A DNA stretch of 64,000 nt, taken from Mucilaginibacter myungsuensis (GTDB lineage Bacteria > Bacteroidota > Bacteroidia > Sphingobacteriales > Sphingobacteriaceae). The position numbers were made by a program, and so were the translations under genes. Shown piece after piece: positions 43,673 to 52,514 of this stretch. The first letter of the stretch is position 1. Each line of letters starts with the position of its first letter. Location of the stretch: contig NZ_JADFFL010000006.1 in NCBI RefSeq assembly GCF_015222005.1, positions 186,001 through 250,000 of the forward strand. The letters are read 5' to 3'. Under the pieces are notes generated by a model that was given only the letters and a program-made list of their open reading frames with translations, did no database searches and had not been told where the DNA came from.

Positions 43673-44596
43673 ATGCCAATTCCTGACTACCAAACCATCA
43701 TGCTGCCCTTATTGAATTTGCTTGCCAATAAACAGGCTTATTTATTAAAAGATCTTATTGAACCGTTAGCTCGTCATTTTAATTTAACTGATGATGATCT
43801 GAATGAATTATTGCCGAGTGGCCAGGGCTTTCTGTTTGCAAACAGAATCGCATGGGCAAAAACCTATCTCAAAAAAGCTGGTCTTCTTGAATCTCCTAAG
43901 CGCGGTATCGTAGTATTGACGGCAAGAGGCGAGAGTGTACTCAAAGAGAAACCTGTAAAAATTGACAACGCACTTCTGAGACGTTTTCAGGAATTTATCG
44001 ATTTCCAAACTTATAAAAAGGATGGAGCAGAAAATACGACAGTAACAGAGGCCAATTCAGATATTGATGAAGAAACTCCGGAAGAAAGGATAGAAACATC
44101 TTACCAGACGATACGTCGCTCTTTAGCTTTAGAATTATTAGATACGGTACGTCGTTCGTCCCCTATGTTTTTCGAACGTTTAGTGGTAGAACTGTTGGTG
44201 AAAATGGGGTATGGAGGTTCGATAAAGGATGCAGGTAATGCCATTGGTAAGACAGGTGATGAAGGTATTGATGGGACCATTAAAGAGGATAAATTAGGTT
44301 TAGATATCATCTACATTCAGGCAAAGAGATGGCAGGCTGGAAATGTGGTAGGTCGGCCCGAACTTCATAAGTTCGTCGGCGCATTAGCTGGCCAGGGAGC
44401 TAAGAAAGGTGTGTTTATTACTACATCAACATTTACCAAAGAGGCTTTGGGTTATACACCACGAAATGAAACTAAGATCGTTTTGATCGATGGCGAGCAA
44501 TTAGCGCAATTGATGATCGACTATAATTTGGGTGTGGCCGCGCAACGGGTATATGAAGTTAAAAGATTGGATAGTGATTATTTTGAAGAGAATTGA
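43673..44596 (+). CDS. Mrr-type restriction endonuclease (winged-helix plus PD-(D/E)xK domain)
   Basis: A 307-residue protein with an N-terminal Mrr winged-helix domain (about 5-95: 'LLNLLANKQAYLLKDLIEPLARHF', split once, and 'RIAWAKTYLKKAGLLESPKRG'), an acidic linker (about 110-145) and the Mrr nuclease core (about 160-290: 'FFERLVVELLVKMGYGG', 'TGDEGIDGTI', 'IYIQAKRW', 'GALAGQGAKKGVFITTSTFTKEA'). The Asp of 'EGIDG' and the 'QAK' form the catalytic site. Mrr-type enzymes cleave DNA carrying foreign methylation, so this is a solitary type IV defence gene; no methylase is nearby. The gene is visibly richer in A+T than its neighbours, which suggests acquisition. Confidence 0.92.
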   Translation: MPIPDYQTIMLPLLNLLANKQAYLLKDLIEPLARHFNLTDDDLNELLPSGQGFLFANRIAWAKTYLKKAGLLESPKRGIVVLTARGESVLKEKPVKIDNALLRRFQEFIDFQTYKKDGAENTTVTEANSDIDEETPEERIETSYQTIRRSLALELLDTVRRSSPMFFERLVVELLVKMGYGGSIKDAGNAIGKTGDEGIDGTIKEDKLGLDIIYIQAKRWQAGNVVGRPELHKFVGALAGQGAKKGVFITTSTFTKEALGYTPRNETKIVLIDGEQLAQLMIDYNLGVAAQRVYEVKRLDSDYFEEN

Positions 44597-44832
44597 CGTT
44601 TGACATCTTCAATGCTTATCCATTTAGACTCATCATTTTCATCTTCTTCGATTTTTAACAGATATTCCGTCAGTTCGGCATCCGTTGCAGGTCTACCAAT
44701 GCCGAATATCATATCATCGTCTGTCAAAACCCGATGCTCTTCCGCCCTCGCCTTGAAGCCACGCTCCTCGGCGAATTGCAAAGCTAAAGCGGTATCCTCG
44801 GCAGAATCGGTATCAATGATCACTCTCGTCAT
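44578..44832 (-). CDS. Small acidic protein of unknown function, possibly antitoxin-like
   Basis: An 84-residue cytosolic protein: 'MTRVIIDTDSAEDTALALQF' (an N-terminal strand-helix), a middle 'RVLTDDDMIFGIGRP', and an acidic C-terminal helix ('LLKIEEDENDESKWISIEDVKRQF', split at the Asn). Its convergent 3' end overlaps the Mrr gene by 19 bp. The size and N terminus resemble small antitoxin-like Bacteroidota proteins, but no toxin-sized partner is adjacent, so this is only a possibility. It may travel with the Mrr gene as one acquired unit. Confidence 0.62.
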   Translation of the reverse strand: MTRVIIDTDSAEDTALALQFAEERGFKARAEEHRVLTDDDMIFGIGRPATDAELTEYLLKIEEDENDESKWISIEDVKRQFSSK

Positions 44833-44904
44833 AATACTAAGTTACAATATTTTGTAAACAGAAAAAAACTGATCACCGGTCACTTATCTCTGATCACAAA
44901 AACT

Positions 44905-44912
44905 TACCTTTG
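44905..44912 (+). promoter_or_regulatory. -7 box of purH (TACCTTTG)
   Basis: An exact TAnnTTTG match, 24 nt before the purH ATG. It immediately follows a GATCACCGGTCAC repeat word (44868-44883). Confidence 0.57.
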
Positions 44913-44935
44913 CGCCTTAAAAAATAACCCTGCTC

Positions 44936-46468
44936 ATGAGTCAGTCCGTAAAGATAAAAAACGCTTTAATATCAGTTTATTATAAGGATAATCTGGAACC
45001 GATAATTCACGAACTTAACCGCCTTGGTGTTAACATTTATACCACCGGTGGCACCGAAACTTTCATTAAAGCTTTAGGTGTGGACGTGATCAAGGTAGAG
45101 GACCTGACCAGCTACCCGTCTATCCTGGGTGGCCGTGTAAAAACATTGCATCCTAAAGTGTTCGGCGGTATCCTGACCCGTCGTGGTTTAGAAGCCGATC
45201 AGCAGCAGATCGCCGAGTATCGAATCCCTGAGATAGACCTGGTTATTGTTGACTTGTACCCATTCGAAGAGACCGTTAAGTCGGGCGCCGGACAGGATGA
45301 TATTATCGAGAAGATCGATATCGGCGGTATCTCATTGATCCGCGCAGCCGCTAAAAACCATAAAGATGTGGTGATCATTGCATCTAAAGATGACTACTCA
45401 GGTTTAGAGACCTTACTGAAAGAGCAGGAAGGCACTACTACTTTTGATCAGCGCCGTAAATTTGCTGCAAAAGCATTCAATATCTCATCTAATTACGATA
45501 CTGCCATTTTCAATTATTTCAACCAGGAAGAAGGCATCCCGGCATTCAAACAAAGCATTATCGACGCTAAGACCTTACGTTACGGCGAGAACCCGCACCA
45601 ACAAGGTGTATTCTACGGTAACCTGGATGCGATGTTCAATAACCTGAGCGAGAAAGGTAAAGAATTATCGTACAATAACCTGGTAGACGTTGACGCGGCC
45701 GTTGCCCTGATCGACGAGTTTACCGAGCCTACCGTGGCTATCCTTAAACATACCAACGCTTGCGGCGTAGCAACCCGTCAATTTATTAAAGAGGCTTGGA
45801 TCGATGCTTTGGCTTGCGACCCGGTTTCAGCTTTCGGTGGTGTGATCATCACCAATACCGAGATCGATGCGGAGACCGCTTCTGAAATTGACAAGTTATT
45901 CTACGAAGTACTGATCGCGCCGGCTTATACAGACGAGGCTGTTGCTATCTTGACCGCCCGTAAAGGTCGTATCGTATTGGTACGTCAGCCAGTAGAGTTG
46001 CCACTGAAACAATTCAAGACGCTATTAAATGGCGTTATCGAACAAGATAAGGACCTGACCGTTGAAGGCCCGGCCGAAATGAAGACCGTTACCGTGCGCC
46101 AACCAAGCGAGCAGGAATTGAAAGACCTGTTCCTTGCTAACAAGATCGCCAAGAATACTAAATCTAACGCTATTGTATTGGTTAAGAACAATCAGATGCT
46201 GGCCAGCGGTGTAGGGCAAACCTCACGCGTTGACGCCTTAAGACAAGCGATCGAAAAGGCTGCATCATTCGGCTTCGACGTTAAAGGGGCATCGATGGCT
46301 TCTGAAGCTTTCTTCCCTTTCCCTGATTGTGTGGAGATAGCGGCTGAGGCAGGTATTGTTGCCGTGTTGCAACCGGGGGGATCTATCAAAGATCAACTGT
46401 CGGTAGATATGGCTAACCAAAAAGGTATCAGCATGGTGACCACCGGTGTGCGTCACTTTAAACACTAA
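44936..46468 (+). CDS. purH: Bifunctional AICAR transformylase / IMP cyclohydrolase
   Basis: A 510-residue bifunctional enzyme catalysing the last two steps of IMP synthesis. The N-terminal MGS-like IMP cyclohydrolase domain (about 1-190) shows 'TGGTETFIKALGVDVIKVED', 'SILGGRVKTLHPKVFGGIL' and 'IDLVIVDLYPFEETV'. The C-terminal transformylase domain (about 200-510) contains 'LRYGENPHQQ' and the catalytic Lys271-His272 in 'ILKHTNACGVAT', and ends 'GISMVTTGVRHFKH'. Complete. It ends at a terminator before the cell-shape operon; purH directly before mreB is a familiar order in Bacteroidota. Confidence 0.98.
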   Translation: MSQSVKIKNALISVYYKDNLEPIIHELNRLGVNIYTTGGTETFIKALGVDVIKVEDLTSYPSILGGRVKTLHPKVFGGILTRRGLEADQQQIAEYRIPEIDLVIVDLYPFEETVKSGAGQDDIIEKIDIGGISLIRAAAKNHKDVVIIASKDDYSGLETLLKEQEGTTTFDQRRKFAAKAFNISSNYDTAIFNYFNQEEGIPAFKQSIIDAKTLRYGENPHQQGVFYGNLDAMFNNLSEKGKELSYNNLVDVDAAVALIDEFTEPTVAILKHTNACGVATRQFIKEAWIDALACDPVSAFGGVIITNTEIDAETASEIDKLFYEVLIAPAYTDEAVAILTARKGRIVLVRQPVELPLKQFKTLLNGVIEQDKDLTVEGPAEMKTVTVRQPSEQELKDLFLANKIAKNTKSNAIVLVKNNQMLASGVGQTSRVDALRQAIEKAASFGFDVKGASMASEAFFPFPDCVEIAAEAGIVAVLQPGGSIKDQLSVDMANQKGISMVTTGVRHFKH

Positions 46469-46479
46469 GATCTCACCAT

Positions 46480-46507
46480 AACCCCTCTCGCAAGGAGAGG
46501 GGTTTTT
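46480..46507 (+). terminator. Intrinsic terminator after purH
   Basis: AACCCCTCTC (46480-46489), loop GCAAG, GAGAGGGGTT (46495-46504), then further T residues. Perfect 10-bp stem. Confidence 0.92.
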
Positions 46508-46634
46508 AATACATTAACCCTCAGGCGGCAACGTCTTTGGCGCGTGATAAATAACTAAACCCACACAATAATAATTTTAATTCAACGCTTTAAAGATCAG
46601 GCGATGAATAGAGATCATTAGACTTATTTTTAGC

Positions 46635-46642
46635 TAACTTTG
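46635..46642 (+). promoter_or_regulatory. -7 box of the mreB operon (TAACTTTG)
   Basis: An exact TAnnTTTG match, 25 nt before the mreB ATG. It separates transcription of the cell-shape operon from purH. Confidence 0.58.
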
Positions 46643-46666
46643 CACACTATTTTAAACACACAGTAA

Positions 46667-47689
46667 ATGGGTTTATTCAATTTTTTCACACAGGAAATAG
46701 CTATTGACCTGGGTACCGCAAATACCCTTATTATACATAATGATAAAGTTGTTGTCGACGAGCCGTCGATCGTAGCTTTTGACCGCACCACAAACAAAGT
46801 TATCGCCATTGGCCGCCAGGCTATGCAGATGGAGGGTAAAACTCACGATAATATCCGCACTGTTCGCCCATTGAAAGATGGTGTGATCGCCGACTTTAAC
46901 GCCGCCGAGCACATGATCCGCGGTATGATCAAAATGATCAACCAGGGTAAAGGCTGGTTTTTCCCGTCGCTGCGTATGGTTATCTGTATCCCATCAGGCA
47001 TTACCGAGGTTGAGAAACGCGCCGTGCGCGACTCGGCCGAGATAGCGGGCGCTAAAGAGGTTTACCTGATCCACGAGCCTATGGCTGCCGCGGTAGGTAT
47101 CGGTATAGACGTTGAAGAGCCGATGGGTAACATGATCATTGATATCGGTGGTGGTACTACCGAGATCGCGGTTATTGCCTTATCGGGTATCGTTTGTGAT
47201 CAGTCTATCCGCGTAGCGGGTGATAACTTCGACTCGGATATCGTTCAGTATATCCGTCGCCAGCACAACATCATGATCGGCGACCGTACGGCTGAAAAGA
47301 TCAAGATAGAGGTTGGTGCCGCGTTGCCTGAGTTAGCTGATCCACCTGCAGATTTCGCTGTACAAGGCCGCGACCTGATGACCGGTGTGCCTAAACAGAT
47401 CACCGTATCTTACACCGAGATAGCCCATTGCTTAGATAAATCTATCTCTAAAATAGAAGAAGCGATCCTAAAAGCGTTAGAGATCACCCCGCCGGAGTTA
47501 TCTGCGGATATCTACCAAACAGGTATCTACCTGACAGGTGGTGGTGCATTACTACGCGGTTTAGACAAACGTATCGCTGCCAAAACTAAACTACCTGTAC
47601 ACGTAGCCGAAGATCCGCTTCGCGCCGTAGTACGCGGTACCGGCACGGCCCTTAAGAATATTGGTAACTTTAAGTTCTTAATGCAATAG
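46667..47689 (+). CDS. mreB: Rod shape-determining protein MreB
   Basis: A 340-residue actin-like ATPase that forms membrane-associated filaments guiding lateral peptidoglycan synthesis. All nucleotide-site elements are visible: 'EIAIDLGTANTLI' (phosphate 1), 'MIIDIGGGTTEIAVI' (phosphate 2, about 160-174) and 'GIYLTGGGALLRGL' (adenosine, about 287-300). 'VICIPSGITEVEKRAVRDSAE' is split at the Arg; the length is normal. The short N-terminal 'MGLFNFF' is hydrophobic and suits membrane binding. It leads the operon with mreC, mreD, mrdA and rodA, although an inverted repeat stands between mreB and mreC. Confidence 0.98.
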   Translation: MGLFNFFTQEIAIDLGTANTLIIHNDKVVVDEPSIVAFDRTTNKVIAIGRQAMQMEGKTHDNIRTVRPLKDGVIADFNAAEHMIRGMIKMINQGKGWFFPSLRMVICIPSGITEVEKRAVRDSAEIAGAKEVYLIHEPMAAAVGIGIDVEEPMGNMIIDIGGGTTEIAVIALSGIVCDQSIRVAGDNFDSDIVQYIRRQHNIMIGDRTAEKIKIEVGAALPELADPPADFAVQGRDLMTGVPKQITVSYTEIAHCLDKSISKIEEAILKALEITPPELSADIYQTGIYLTGGGALLRGLDKRIAAKTKLPVHVAEDPLRAVVRGTGTALKNIGNFKFLMQ

Positions 47690-47703
47690 AAAGATGCAAG
47701 GGC

Positions 47704-47744
47704 CAAGAATCAAGAAGCGAGACTTTTTTCTTTCTTGATTCTTG
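47704..47744. repeat. Inverted repeat between mreB and mreC
   Basis: CAAGAATCAAGAA (47704-47716) and TTCTTGATTCTTG (47732-47744) form a perfect 13-bp stem; the loop contains TTTTTT. Further 'CTTGA' words follow. Located inside an operon, it may attenuate transcription or set mreB-to-mreC ratio. Confidence 0.7.
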
Positions 47745-47782
47745 ACTCTATACTCTTGATTCCCTGTCAAACTAAATAAGAC

Positions 47783-48628
47783 ATGCGCAACCTCCTGATA
47801 TTTATCACTAAGTACAACGCATTCTTTCTGTTCCTGATATTTGAGGTTGGCGCGTTGGTTATTTATGGTAAATACAACTCGTTCCAAAAGGCAAGTCTGA
47901 TCAATTCTACCAACGAGGTGACGGGGAACGTCTACGCCAAGTATAACGAGGCTGAACGCTATTTGTCGCTACAGCAGGTGAACGATCAGCTGGCTAAAGA
48001 CAACGCAGCATTACGGGCCAAGCTGAAGTCATCGTTCTATATAGACACCCTGGCTAAGCGTATGGTTAACGATACGGTCTATCTCCAGCAATATGAGTAC
48101 ACCGTTGCCCGCGTGATCAACAATAGCGTTAATAAGCGCAATAACACCATTACCATCAACCGTGGTAGCGATGCTGGTATCCAGAAAAATATGGGGGTGA
48201 TCAGTGATCAGGGTGTGGTCGGCATAGTTGTAATGGTCTCGAAACATTTTTCGATCGTGATGTCACTGCTACACAAAGAGACCTCATTTAGCGCAATGCT
48301 TAACGATGATAGGGTAAGGGGCACTATTAAATGGGCTGACAACCTGGACCCGCGCGTTGCGCAATTAGTAGATGTTAACAATAGCGCAAAGCCGCATATT
48401 GGCGAGTTGGTGGTAGCTTCGGATCAGTCATTATTCCCTACCGGTGTGCCTATTGGCCGGGTATCTAACCTGCGCACAAAAACAGGCGGCTTTTTCCTGA
48501 ATATGGAGGTGACCCTATCTGTAGATTTTAGCAAACTGCAATACGTGTACGTGGTTACCAACCGCTTAAATAAAGAACAGACCGATCTGGAACTGAAGCA
48601 AAAAGATGAGCAGAACGATATTAATTAA
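47783..48628 (+). CDS. mreC: Rod shape-determining protein MreC
   Basis: A 281-residue bitopic protein: one N-terminal membrane helix (about 12-32, 'AFFLFLIFEVGALVIYG'), a coiled-coil region (about 55-90, 'RYLSLQQVNDQLAKDNAALRAKL', split at the Asp), and the MreC beta-domain (about 105-265) with 'NTITINRGSDAGIQKNMGVIS', split after 'GSD', and 'GVVGIVVMVSKHFSIVMSLLH', split at the Ser. It scaffolds PBP2 and RodA in the periplasm. Its 3' end overlaps mreD by 23 bp, so translation is coupled. Confidence 0.95.
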   Translation: MRNLLIFITKYNAFFLFLIFEVGALVIYGKYNSFQKASLINSTNEVTGNVYAKYNEAERYLSLQQVNDQLAKDNAALRAKLKSSFYIDTLAKRMVNDTVYLQQYEYTVARVINNSVNKRNNTITINRGSDAGIQKNMGVISDQGVVGIVVMVSKHFSIVMSLLHKETSFSAMLNDDRVRGTIKWADNLDPRVAQLVDVNNSAKPHIGELVVASDQSLFPTGVPIGRVSNLRTKTGGFFLNMEVTLSVDFSKLQYVYVVTNRLNKEQTDLELKQKDEQNDIN

Positions 48629-49124
48629 TTTGGTAAGGTTTGTTGTACTGGTATTGGTGCAGGTTTTCCTGCTCAAAAATATCACGCTGTACAGCTTGTC
48701 TATCCCGTATATCTACATCCTGTACATCCTTTTATTGCCTTTCGAGATACCGAACATTTTGCTTTTCCTGCTGGCCTTTTTAACAGGTCTTACGGTTGAT
48801 GCTTTTTACGATACACCCGGACTGCATGCGGCCGCCTGCGTGCTGTTGGCTTTTGTAAGGATATTGTTCATCAATATTACGGTACAAAAAGAAGGTTTTG
48901 ATAACGAACCCGAACCAACGCTTAGCGTTATGGGTTTCCGCTGGTTCTTTACCTACGCGTCCATCCTCACCTTATTCCATCATTTCTTCCTCTTTAATCT
49001 GGAAGTTTTCAGCATTAGCGAAATACAATATACCTTCACCCGTTTTATTATAAGTTCGGTTTTTACCGTATTTTTAATGCTGATCACCGGACTATTATTT
49101 TTCAGGAGAAAAGAACGTAAATGA
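48606..49124 (+). CDS. mreD: Rod shape-determining protein MreD
   Basis: A 172-residue polytopic inner-membrane protein with about five hydrophobic segments ('FVVLVLVQVFLLKN', 'YIYILYILLLPFEIP', 'ILLFLLAFLTGLTVDAFYD', 'AACVLLAFVRILFI', 'FIISSVFTVFLMLITGLLFF'). MreD is weakly conserved; the assignment rests on size, topology, the 'G-TVD-FYD-PG-HA' motif and position between mreC and mrdA. It overlaps both neighbours (23 bp with mreC, ATGA with mrdA). Confidence 0.92.
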   Translation: MSRTILINLVRFVVLVLVQVFLLKNITLYSLSIPYIYILYILLLPFEIPNILLFLLAFLTGLTVDAFYDTPGLHAAACVLLAFVRILFINITVQKEGFDNEPEPTLSVMGFRWFFTYASILTLFHHFFLFNLEVFSISEIQYTFTRFIISSVFTVFLMLITGLLFFRRKERK

Positions 49125-51118
49125 ACAGTTTTTTTGCGCGGCGCTACGTTGTTACCATCATTTTTGTTGTTATTGCCCTGGTCTTGCTGGCCCGGCTTTT
49201 CTATCTCCAGATCGTAGACGAAAAATACATCCTGCTGGCTAAAAACAACGTGGTGCGTACCCGCATCGTGTTCCCCGCCCGCGGACCGATCAAAGACCGC
49301 AACGGTATAGTACTGGTAGAGAACCAACCCGTTTACGATATCATGGTCACCCCGAAGCAGGTGAAGCCTTTTGACACCCTGGCCTTGTGCGATCTTTTAG
49401 GCATCGATATGAAAGGCTTCCGCCTGCGTTTAGCCAACGCCAAGATCAAGAACGGCGTTACACGTGCAACAGTGTTTGAGGGGCAGCTTTCGGGAGCGCT
49501 GTACGCGTCTTTGCAGGAACGCTTATATGAGTTCCCTGGTTTTGATGTACAGCTGCGTTCGGTACGCAGTTACCCCGATTCTATTGCCGCGCACTTTTTA
49601 GGTTATACCGATGAGGTGAAAAATTATGATATAGAGAAACACGGCGGCTATTACCACCCCGGCGATTATATTGGCAGGACGGGCGTAGAAAGCTCGTACG
49701 AAGAAGCGCTGCGCGGCCAACGGGGCGTGCAGAATTTGATGGTGGATAACAAAGGCATACCTAAAGGCAGATTTGCCAATGGGGCCTATGATACTGCCGC
49801 TGTTGCCGGGGAGCAACTGATATCATCGTTAGACAGCCGCATACAAAAATTGGGCGAACACCTGATGCAGAACAAAGTTGGCAGCATTGTGGCTATCGAG
49901 CCGTCATCGGGCGAGATATTGGCCTTTGTAAGTACTCCCGGATATAATCCCAACTTGATGGTGGGCCGTAACCATGGTAATCACTACATGGATATTCAGA
50001 ACAGCCCAAATCACCGTTTGATGATACGCCCTATTCAGGCAACGTATCCGCCGGGGTCTTCCTTTAAGCCTTTAAGCGCATTGATAGCATTGCAGGAAGG
50101 GGTGATCACCAAACAAACCACTTACTTATGCCCGGGCAGGTATTTGGCCAACAATGGCAAGCCTAAGTGTACCCACGTGCATGGTCTGGTCAACTTAAGT
50201 TCGGCCATTGCCGAATCTTGCAATGGTTATTTTGCCATGGTGTACGAGAAGCTGATCAATGCCAGAGGAGCTAAAGCTACAGCTACAAGTTTAGATTATT
50301 GGGCAAGCAACGTTAATAAATTTGGGTTAGGCGTAAAGCTTGGGGTTGACCTTAATGGCGAGAAGCGCGGAAGGGTGCCCACATCCAAACTTTATAATAA
50401 ATTTTATCCTAATGGCCAATGGCGCTCAAAAACCATACTTTCTAATGCCATCGGTCAGGGTGAGGTGGAAGCCACGATGCTACAATTGGCGAATGTAGAG
50501 TGCGCTATTGCCAATCGCGGGTTCTTTTATACCCCTCACCTGATCAAAGCTATAGGAGACAAAAAAGTGATCAAACCCGAATTTACGGTTAAACACGATG
50601 TTGGCGTCGATGCGCAATATTTTGAGCAGGTGATATTGGGGATGCAACAGGTTGTAGACTATGGTACAGCACGTGCATCCAAGATCCCCGGCATTATTAT
50701 GTGCGGGAAGACCGGCACAGCACAAAATAGTGACCATAGCGGTAAGAACCACTCTGTGTTTGTGGCTTTTGCCCCGCGAGATACACCTAAGATCGCCATA
50801 GCAGTAATTGTGGAGAACTCCGGCGATGGTGGCACCTATGCCGCACCAATAGCAAGTTTTATGGTCGAGCAATATTTACGTGGAAAGATCACCCCTCGTG
50901 ATGCCGGGCCGGGTTTTTCTGTCGATTATTACAGCGGCCTGAATTTGATGCCACAGCCAAAAGTGAAAGCGCCTGTTAAGCCATTGTCTCCAAAAGATTC
51001 GATAAAGCAAAAACTGATCGACAGTGCGGCCATGAAACAACGTGCACCCAAATCACCCGCAAACCGATCAAAGCCAATTACTATAGCCATGTTGCCCAAA
51101 AAGGAGGACCGCAAATGA
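49121..51118 (+). CDS. mrdA: Penicillin-binding protein 2 (elongation-specific transpeptidase)
   Basis: A 665-residue class B PBP that cross-links new peptidoglycan in the cylinder wall. An N-terminal membrane anchor (about 9-30) is followed by the non-catalytic dimerisation domain ('PARGPIKDRNGIVLVENQPVYDI', split at the Arg) and the transpeptidase domain with all three motifs: S313-S-F-K316 ('PPGSSFKPL'), S366-C-N368 and K530-T-G-T533. The C-terminal ~70 residues are a Lys/Pro-rich tail not needed for catalysis. ATGA overlaps at both ends show tight coupling to mreD and rodA. Confidence 0.97.
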   Translation: MNSFFARRYVVTIIFVVIALVLLARLFYLQIVDEKYILLAKNNVVRTRIVFPARGPIKDRNGIVLVENQPVYDIMVTPKQVKPFDTLALCDLLGIDMKGFRLRLANAKIKNGVTRATVFEGQLSGALYASLQERLYEFPGFDVQLRSVRSYPDSIAAHFLGYTDEVKNYDIEKHGGYYHPGDYIGRTGVESSYEEALRGQRGVQNLMVDNKGIPKGRFANGAYDTAAVAGEQLISSLDSRIQKLGEHLMQNKVGSIVAIEPSSGEILAFVSTPGYNPNLMVGRNHGNHYMDIQNSPNHRLMIRPIQATYPPGSSFKPLSALIALQEGVITKQTTYLCPGRYLANNGKPKCTHVHGLVNLSSAIAESCNGYFAMVYEKLINARGAKATATSLDYWASNVNKFGLGVKLGVDLNGEKRGRVPTSKLYNKFYPNGQWRSKTILSNAIGQGEVEATMLQLANVECAIANRGFFYTPHLIKAIGDKKVIKPEFTVKHDVGVDAQYFEQVILGMQQVVDYGTARASKIPGIIMCGKTGTAQNSDHSGKNHSVFVAFAPRDTPKIAIAVIVENSGDGGTYAAPIASFMVEQYLRGKITPRDAGPGFSVDYYSGLNLMPQPKVKAPVKPLSPKDSIKQKLIDSAAMKQRAPKSPANRSKPITIAMLPKKEDRK

Positions 51119-52383
51119 GAAATGAGCAACGCAGTCTTTTTTTTAATGTTGATTGGTTGTTGATACTGATCTACGTTGCACTTTGTATGATCGGTTGGTT
51201 CAATATCCGGGCGGCAGTTTTTGACCCCGAACACACCAGTTTATTTGATACCCATACTCGCTACGGCAGCCAGTTCATCTTTTTGATAGTGGCTTTCGTG
51301 GTCGGTACTGTCATCTTGCTATTAGAGAGCCGCTTTTTAAGCGCCCTCGCGCCAACTTTTTATGTAGCGACGGTGTTGCTTTTGATCCTGGTATTGGTAA
51401 TAGGCCGCAACGTGGGTGGTAATCAAGCCTGGATAGATATAGGCGGTGGTTTCCGTTTGCAACCATCAGAATTTGCCAAATATTCTACGTGTTTACTGCT
51501 GGCCCGTTATTTAAGCGGCGTTAATATCAAGGTGACCGAGATCAAATCGTTCCTCATTGCAGGCGGTATCATCCTGTTGCCAATGCTCCTGATTCTAAAA
51601 CAGCCGGATGCGGGGTCTACACTGGTATTCTGCTCATTGATATTTGTGCTTTACCGCGAAGGGTTGTCGCCATTGTTCCTCATTATTTTCGGGTTATTGG
51701 CGGTGCTGTTCGTGTTGTCGTTATTGGTGGTTAACCAATGGTATCTCATAGCAGGCATTATGACGGCAGGCTTGTTGCTCATCTGGTTTGTAAAGCGTAA
51801 CAGGGCCTTAGCGCTTTGGGTATTGCTGGGGACGTTGCTGAGCGTCGGGTTCGTATTTGTGATCAGGCCGCTTTATACACATGGCCTGCAGTCTCATCAG
51901 CGCGAACGTATAGATCTGGTATTAGGCCTTACCAACGATACTAAACACGTAGGTTATAATCAAAATCAATCCAAGATTGCCATCGGTTCCGGAGGTATGT
52001 GGGGTAAAGGCTATTTGCAAGGGACGCAAACCAAATACTCCTTTGTACCCGAACAAAGCACCGACTTTATCTTTTGTACGGTAGGCGAGGAGTGGGGCTT
52101 TGCCGGATCCATTGTGGTAATAGGTCTGTTCCTGTTCTTGCTGCTCAGGATCATCCACGTAGCCGAACGCCAGCGATCGCCATTCTCGCGCATATACGGT
52201 TACGGCGTAGCCTCGGTCATCTTTTTCCACTTCTTCATCAACATCGCCATGACGGTGGGCTTTATGCCCGTGATCGGTATCCCGTTGCCGCTGATCAGTT
52301 ATGGTGGATCATCATTGTTAAGTTTTACGATCCTCATCTTCACATTGATCAAGCTGGACTCGAACCGGATGGGGATAGTTTAG
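51115..52383 (+). CDS. rodA: Rod shape-determining protein RodA (SEDS glycosyltransferase)
   Basis: A 422-residue SEDS-family membrane protein that polymerises glycan strands with PBP2. About ten membrane segments are visible. Family motifs: 'GNQAWIDIGGGFRLQPSEFAKY' (split at the Gly-Gly), 'KQPDAGSTLVF', 'GTQTKYSFVPEQSTDFIFCTVGEEWGF' (split after 'EQ') and 'GFMPVIGIPLPLISYGGSSLL'. The catalytic Asp region 'PEQSTDF' is intact. The loop of about 60 residues between helices before 'GLTNDTKHVGYNQNQSKIAIGSGG' is normal for the phylum. Last gene of the cell-shape operon; it ends at a long inverted repeat. Confidence 0.97.
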   Translation: MRNEQRSLFFNVDWLLILIYVALCMIGWFNIRAAVFDPEHTSLFDTHTRYGSQFIFLIVAFVVGTVILLLESRFLSALAPTFYVATVLLLILVLVIGRNVGGNQAWIDIGGGFRLQPSEFAKYSTCLLLARYLSGVNIKVTEIKSFLIAGGIILLPMLLILKQPDAGSTLVFCSLIFVLYREGLSPLFLIIFGLLAVLFVLSLLVVNQWYLIAGIMTAGLLLIWFVKRNRALALWVLLGTLLSVGFVFVIRPLYTHGLQSHQRERIDLVLGLTNDTKHVGYNQNQSKIAIGSGGMWGKGYLQGTQTKYSFVPEQSTDFIFCTVGEEWGFAGSIVVIGLFLFLLLRIIHVAERQRSPFSRIYGYGVASVIFFHFFINIAMTVGFMPVIGIPLPLISYGGSSLLSFTILIFTLIKLDSNRMGIV

Positions 52384-52386
52384 GAC

Positions 52387-52511
52387 GAGGTAAAAGGTGA
52401 GAGGTCAAAGGCGAAAGGTCTTTGATCATGACAACTATAAATAGAAAAAGGTCAAAAATGAGATAATGCGTAACGCAAACCTTTCACCTTTGACCTCTCA
52501 CCTTTAACCTC
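52387..52511. repeat. 33-bp inverted repeat of AAAGGTGAAAGG-type words between rodA and a converging gene
   Basis: Arms 52387-52419 and 52479-52511 match at 31 of 33 positions and enclose 59 bp. They are composed of the words seen at 33250-33452. Position between two converging stops suggests a bidirectional terminator. Confidence 0.8.
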
Positions 52512-52514
52512 AAA

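Noticed and set aside
46469-46666. purH and mreB as a single operon
   Set aside because: A strong terminator (46480-46507) and a separate -7 box (46635-46642) lie between them.
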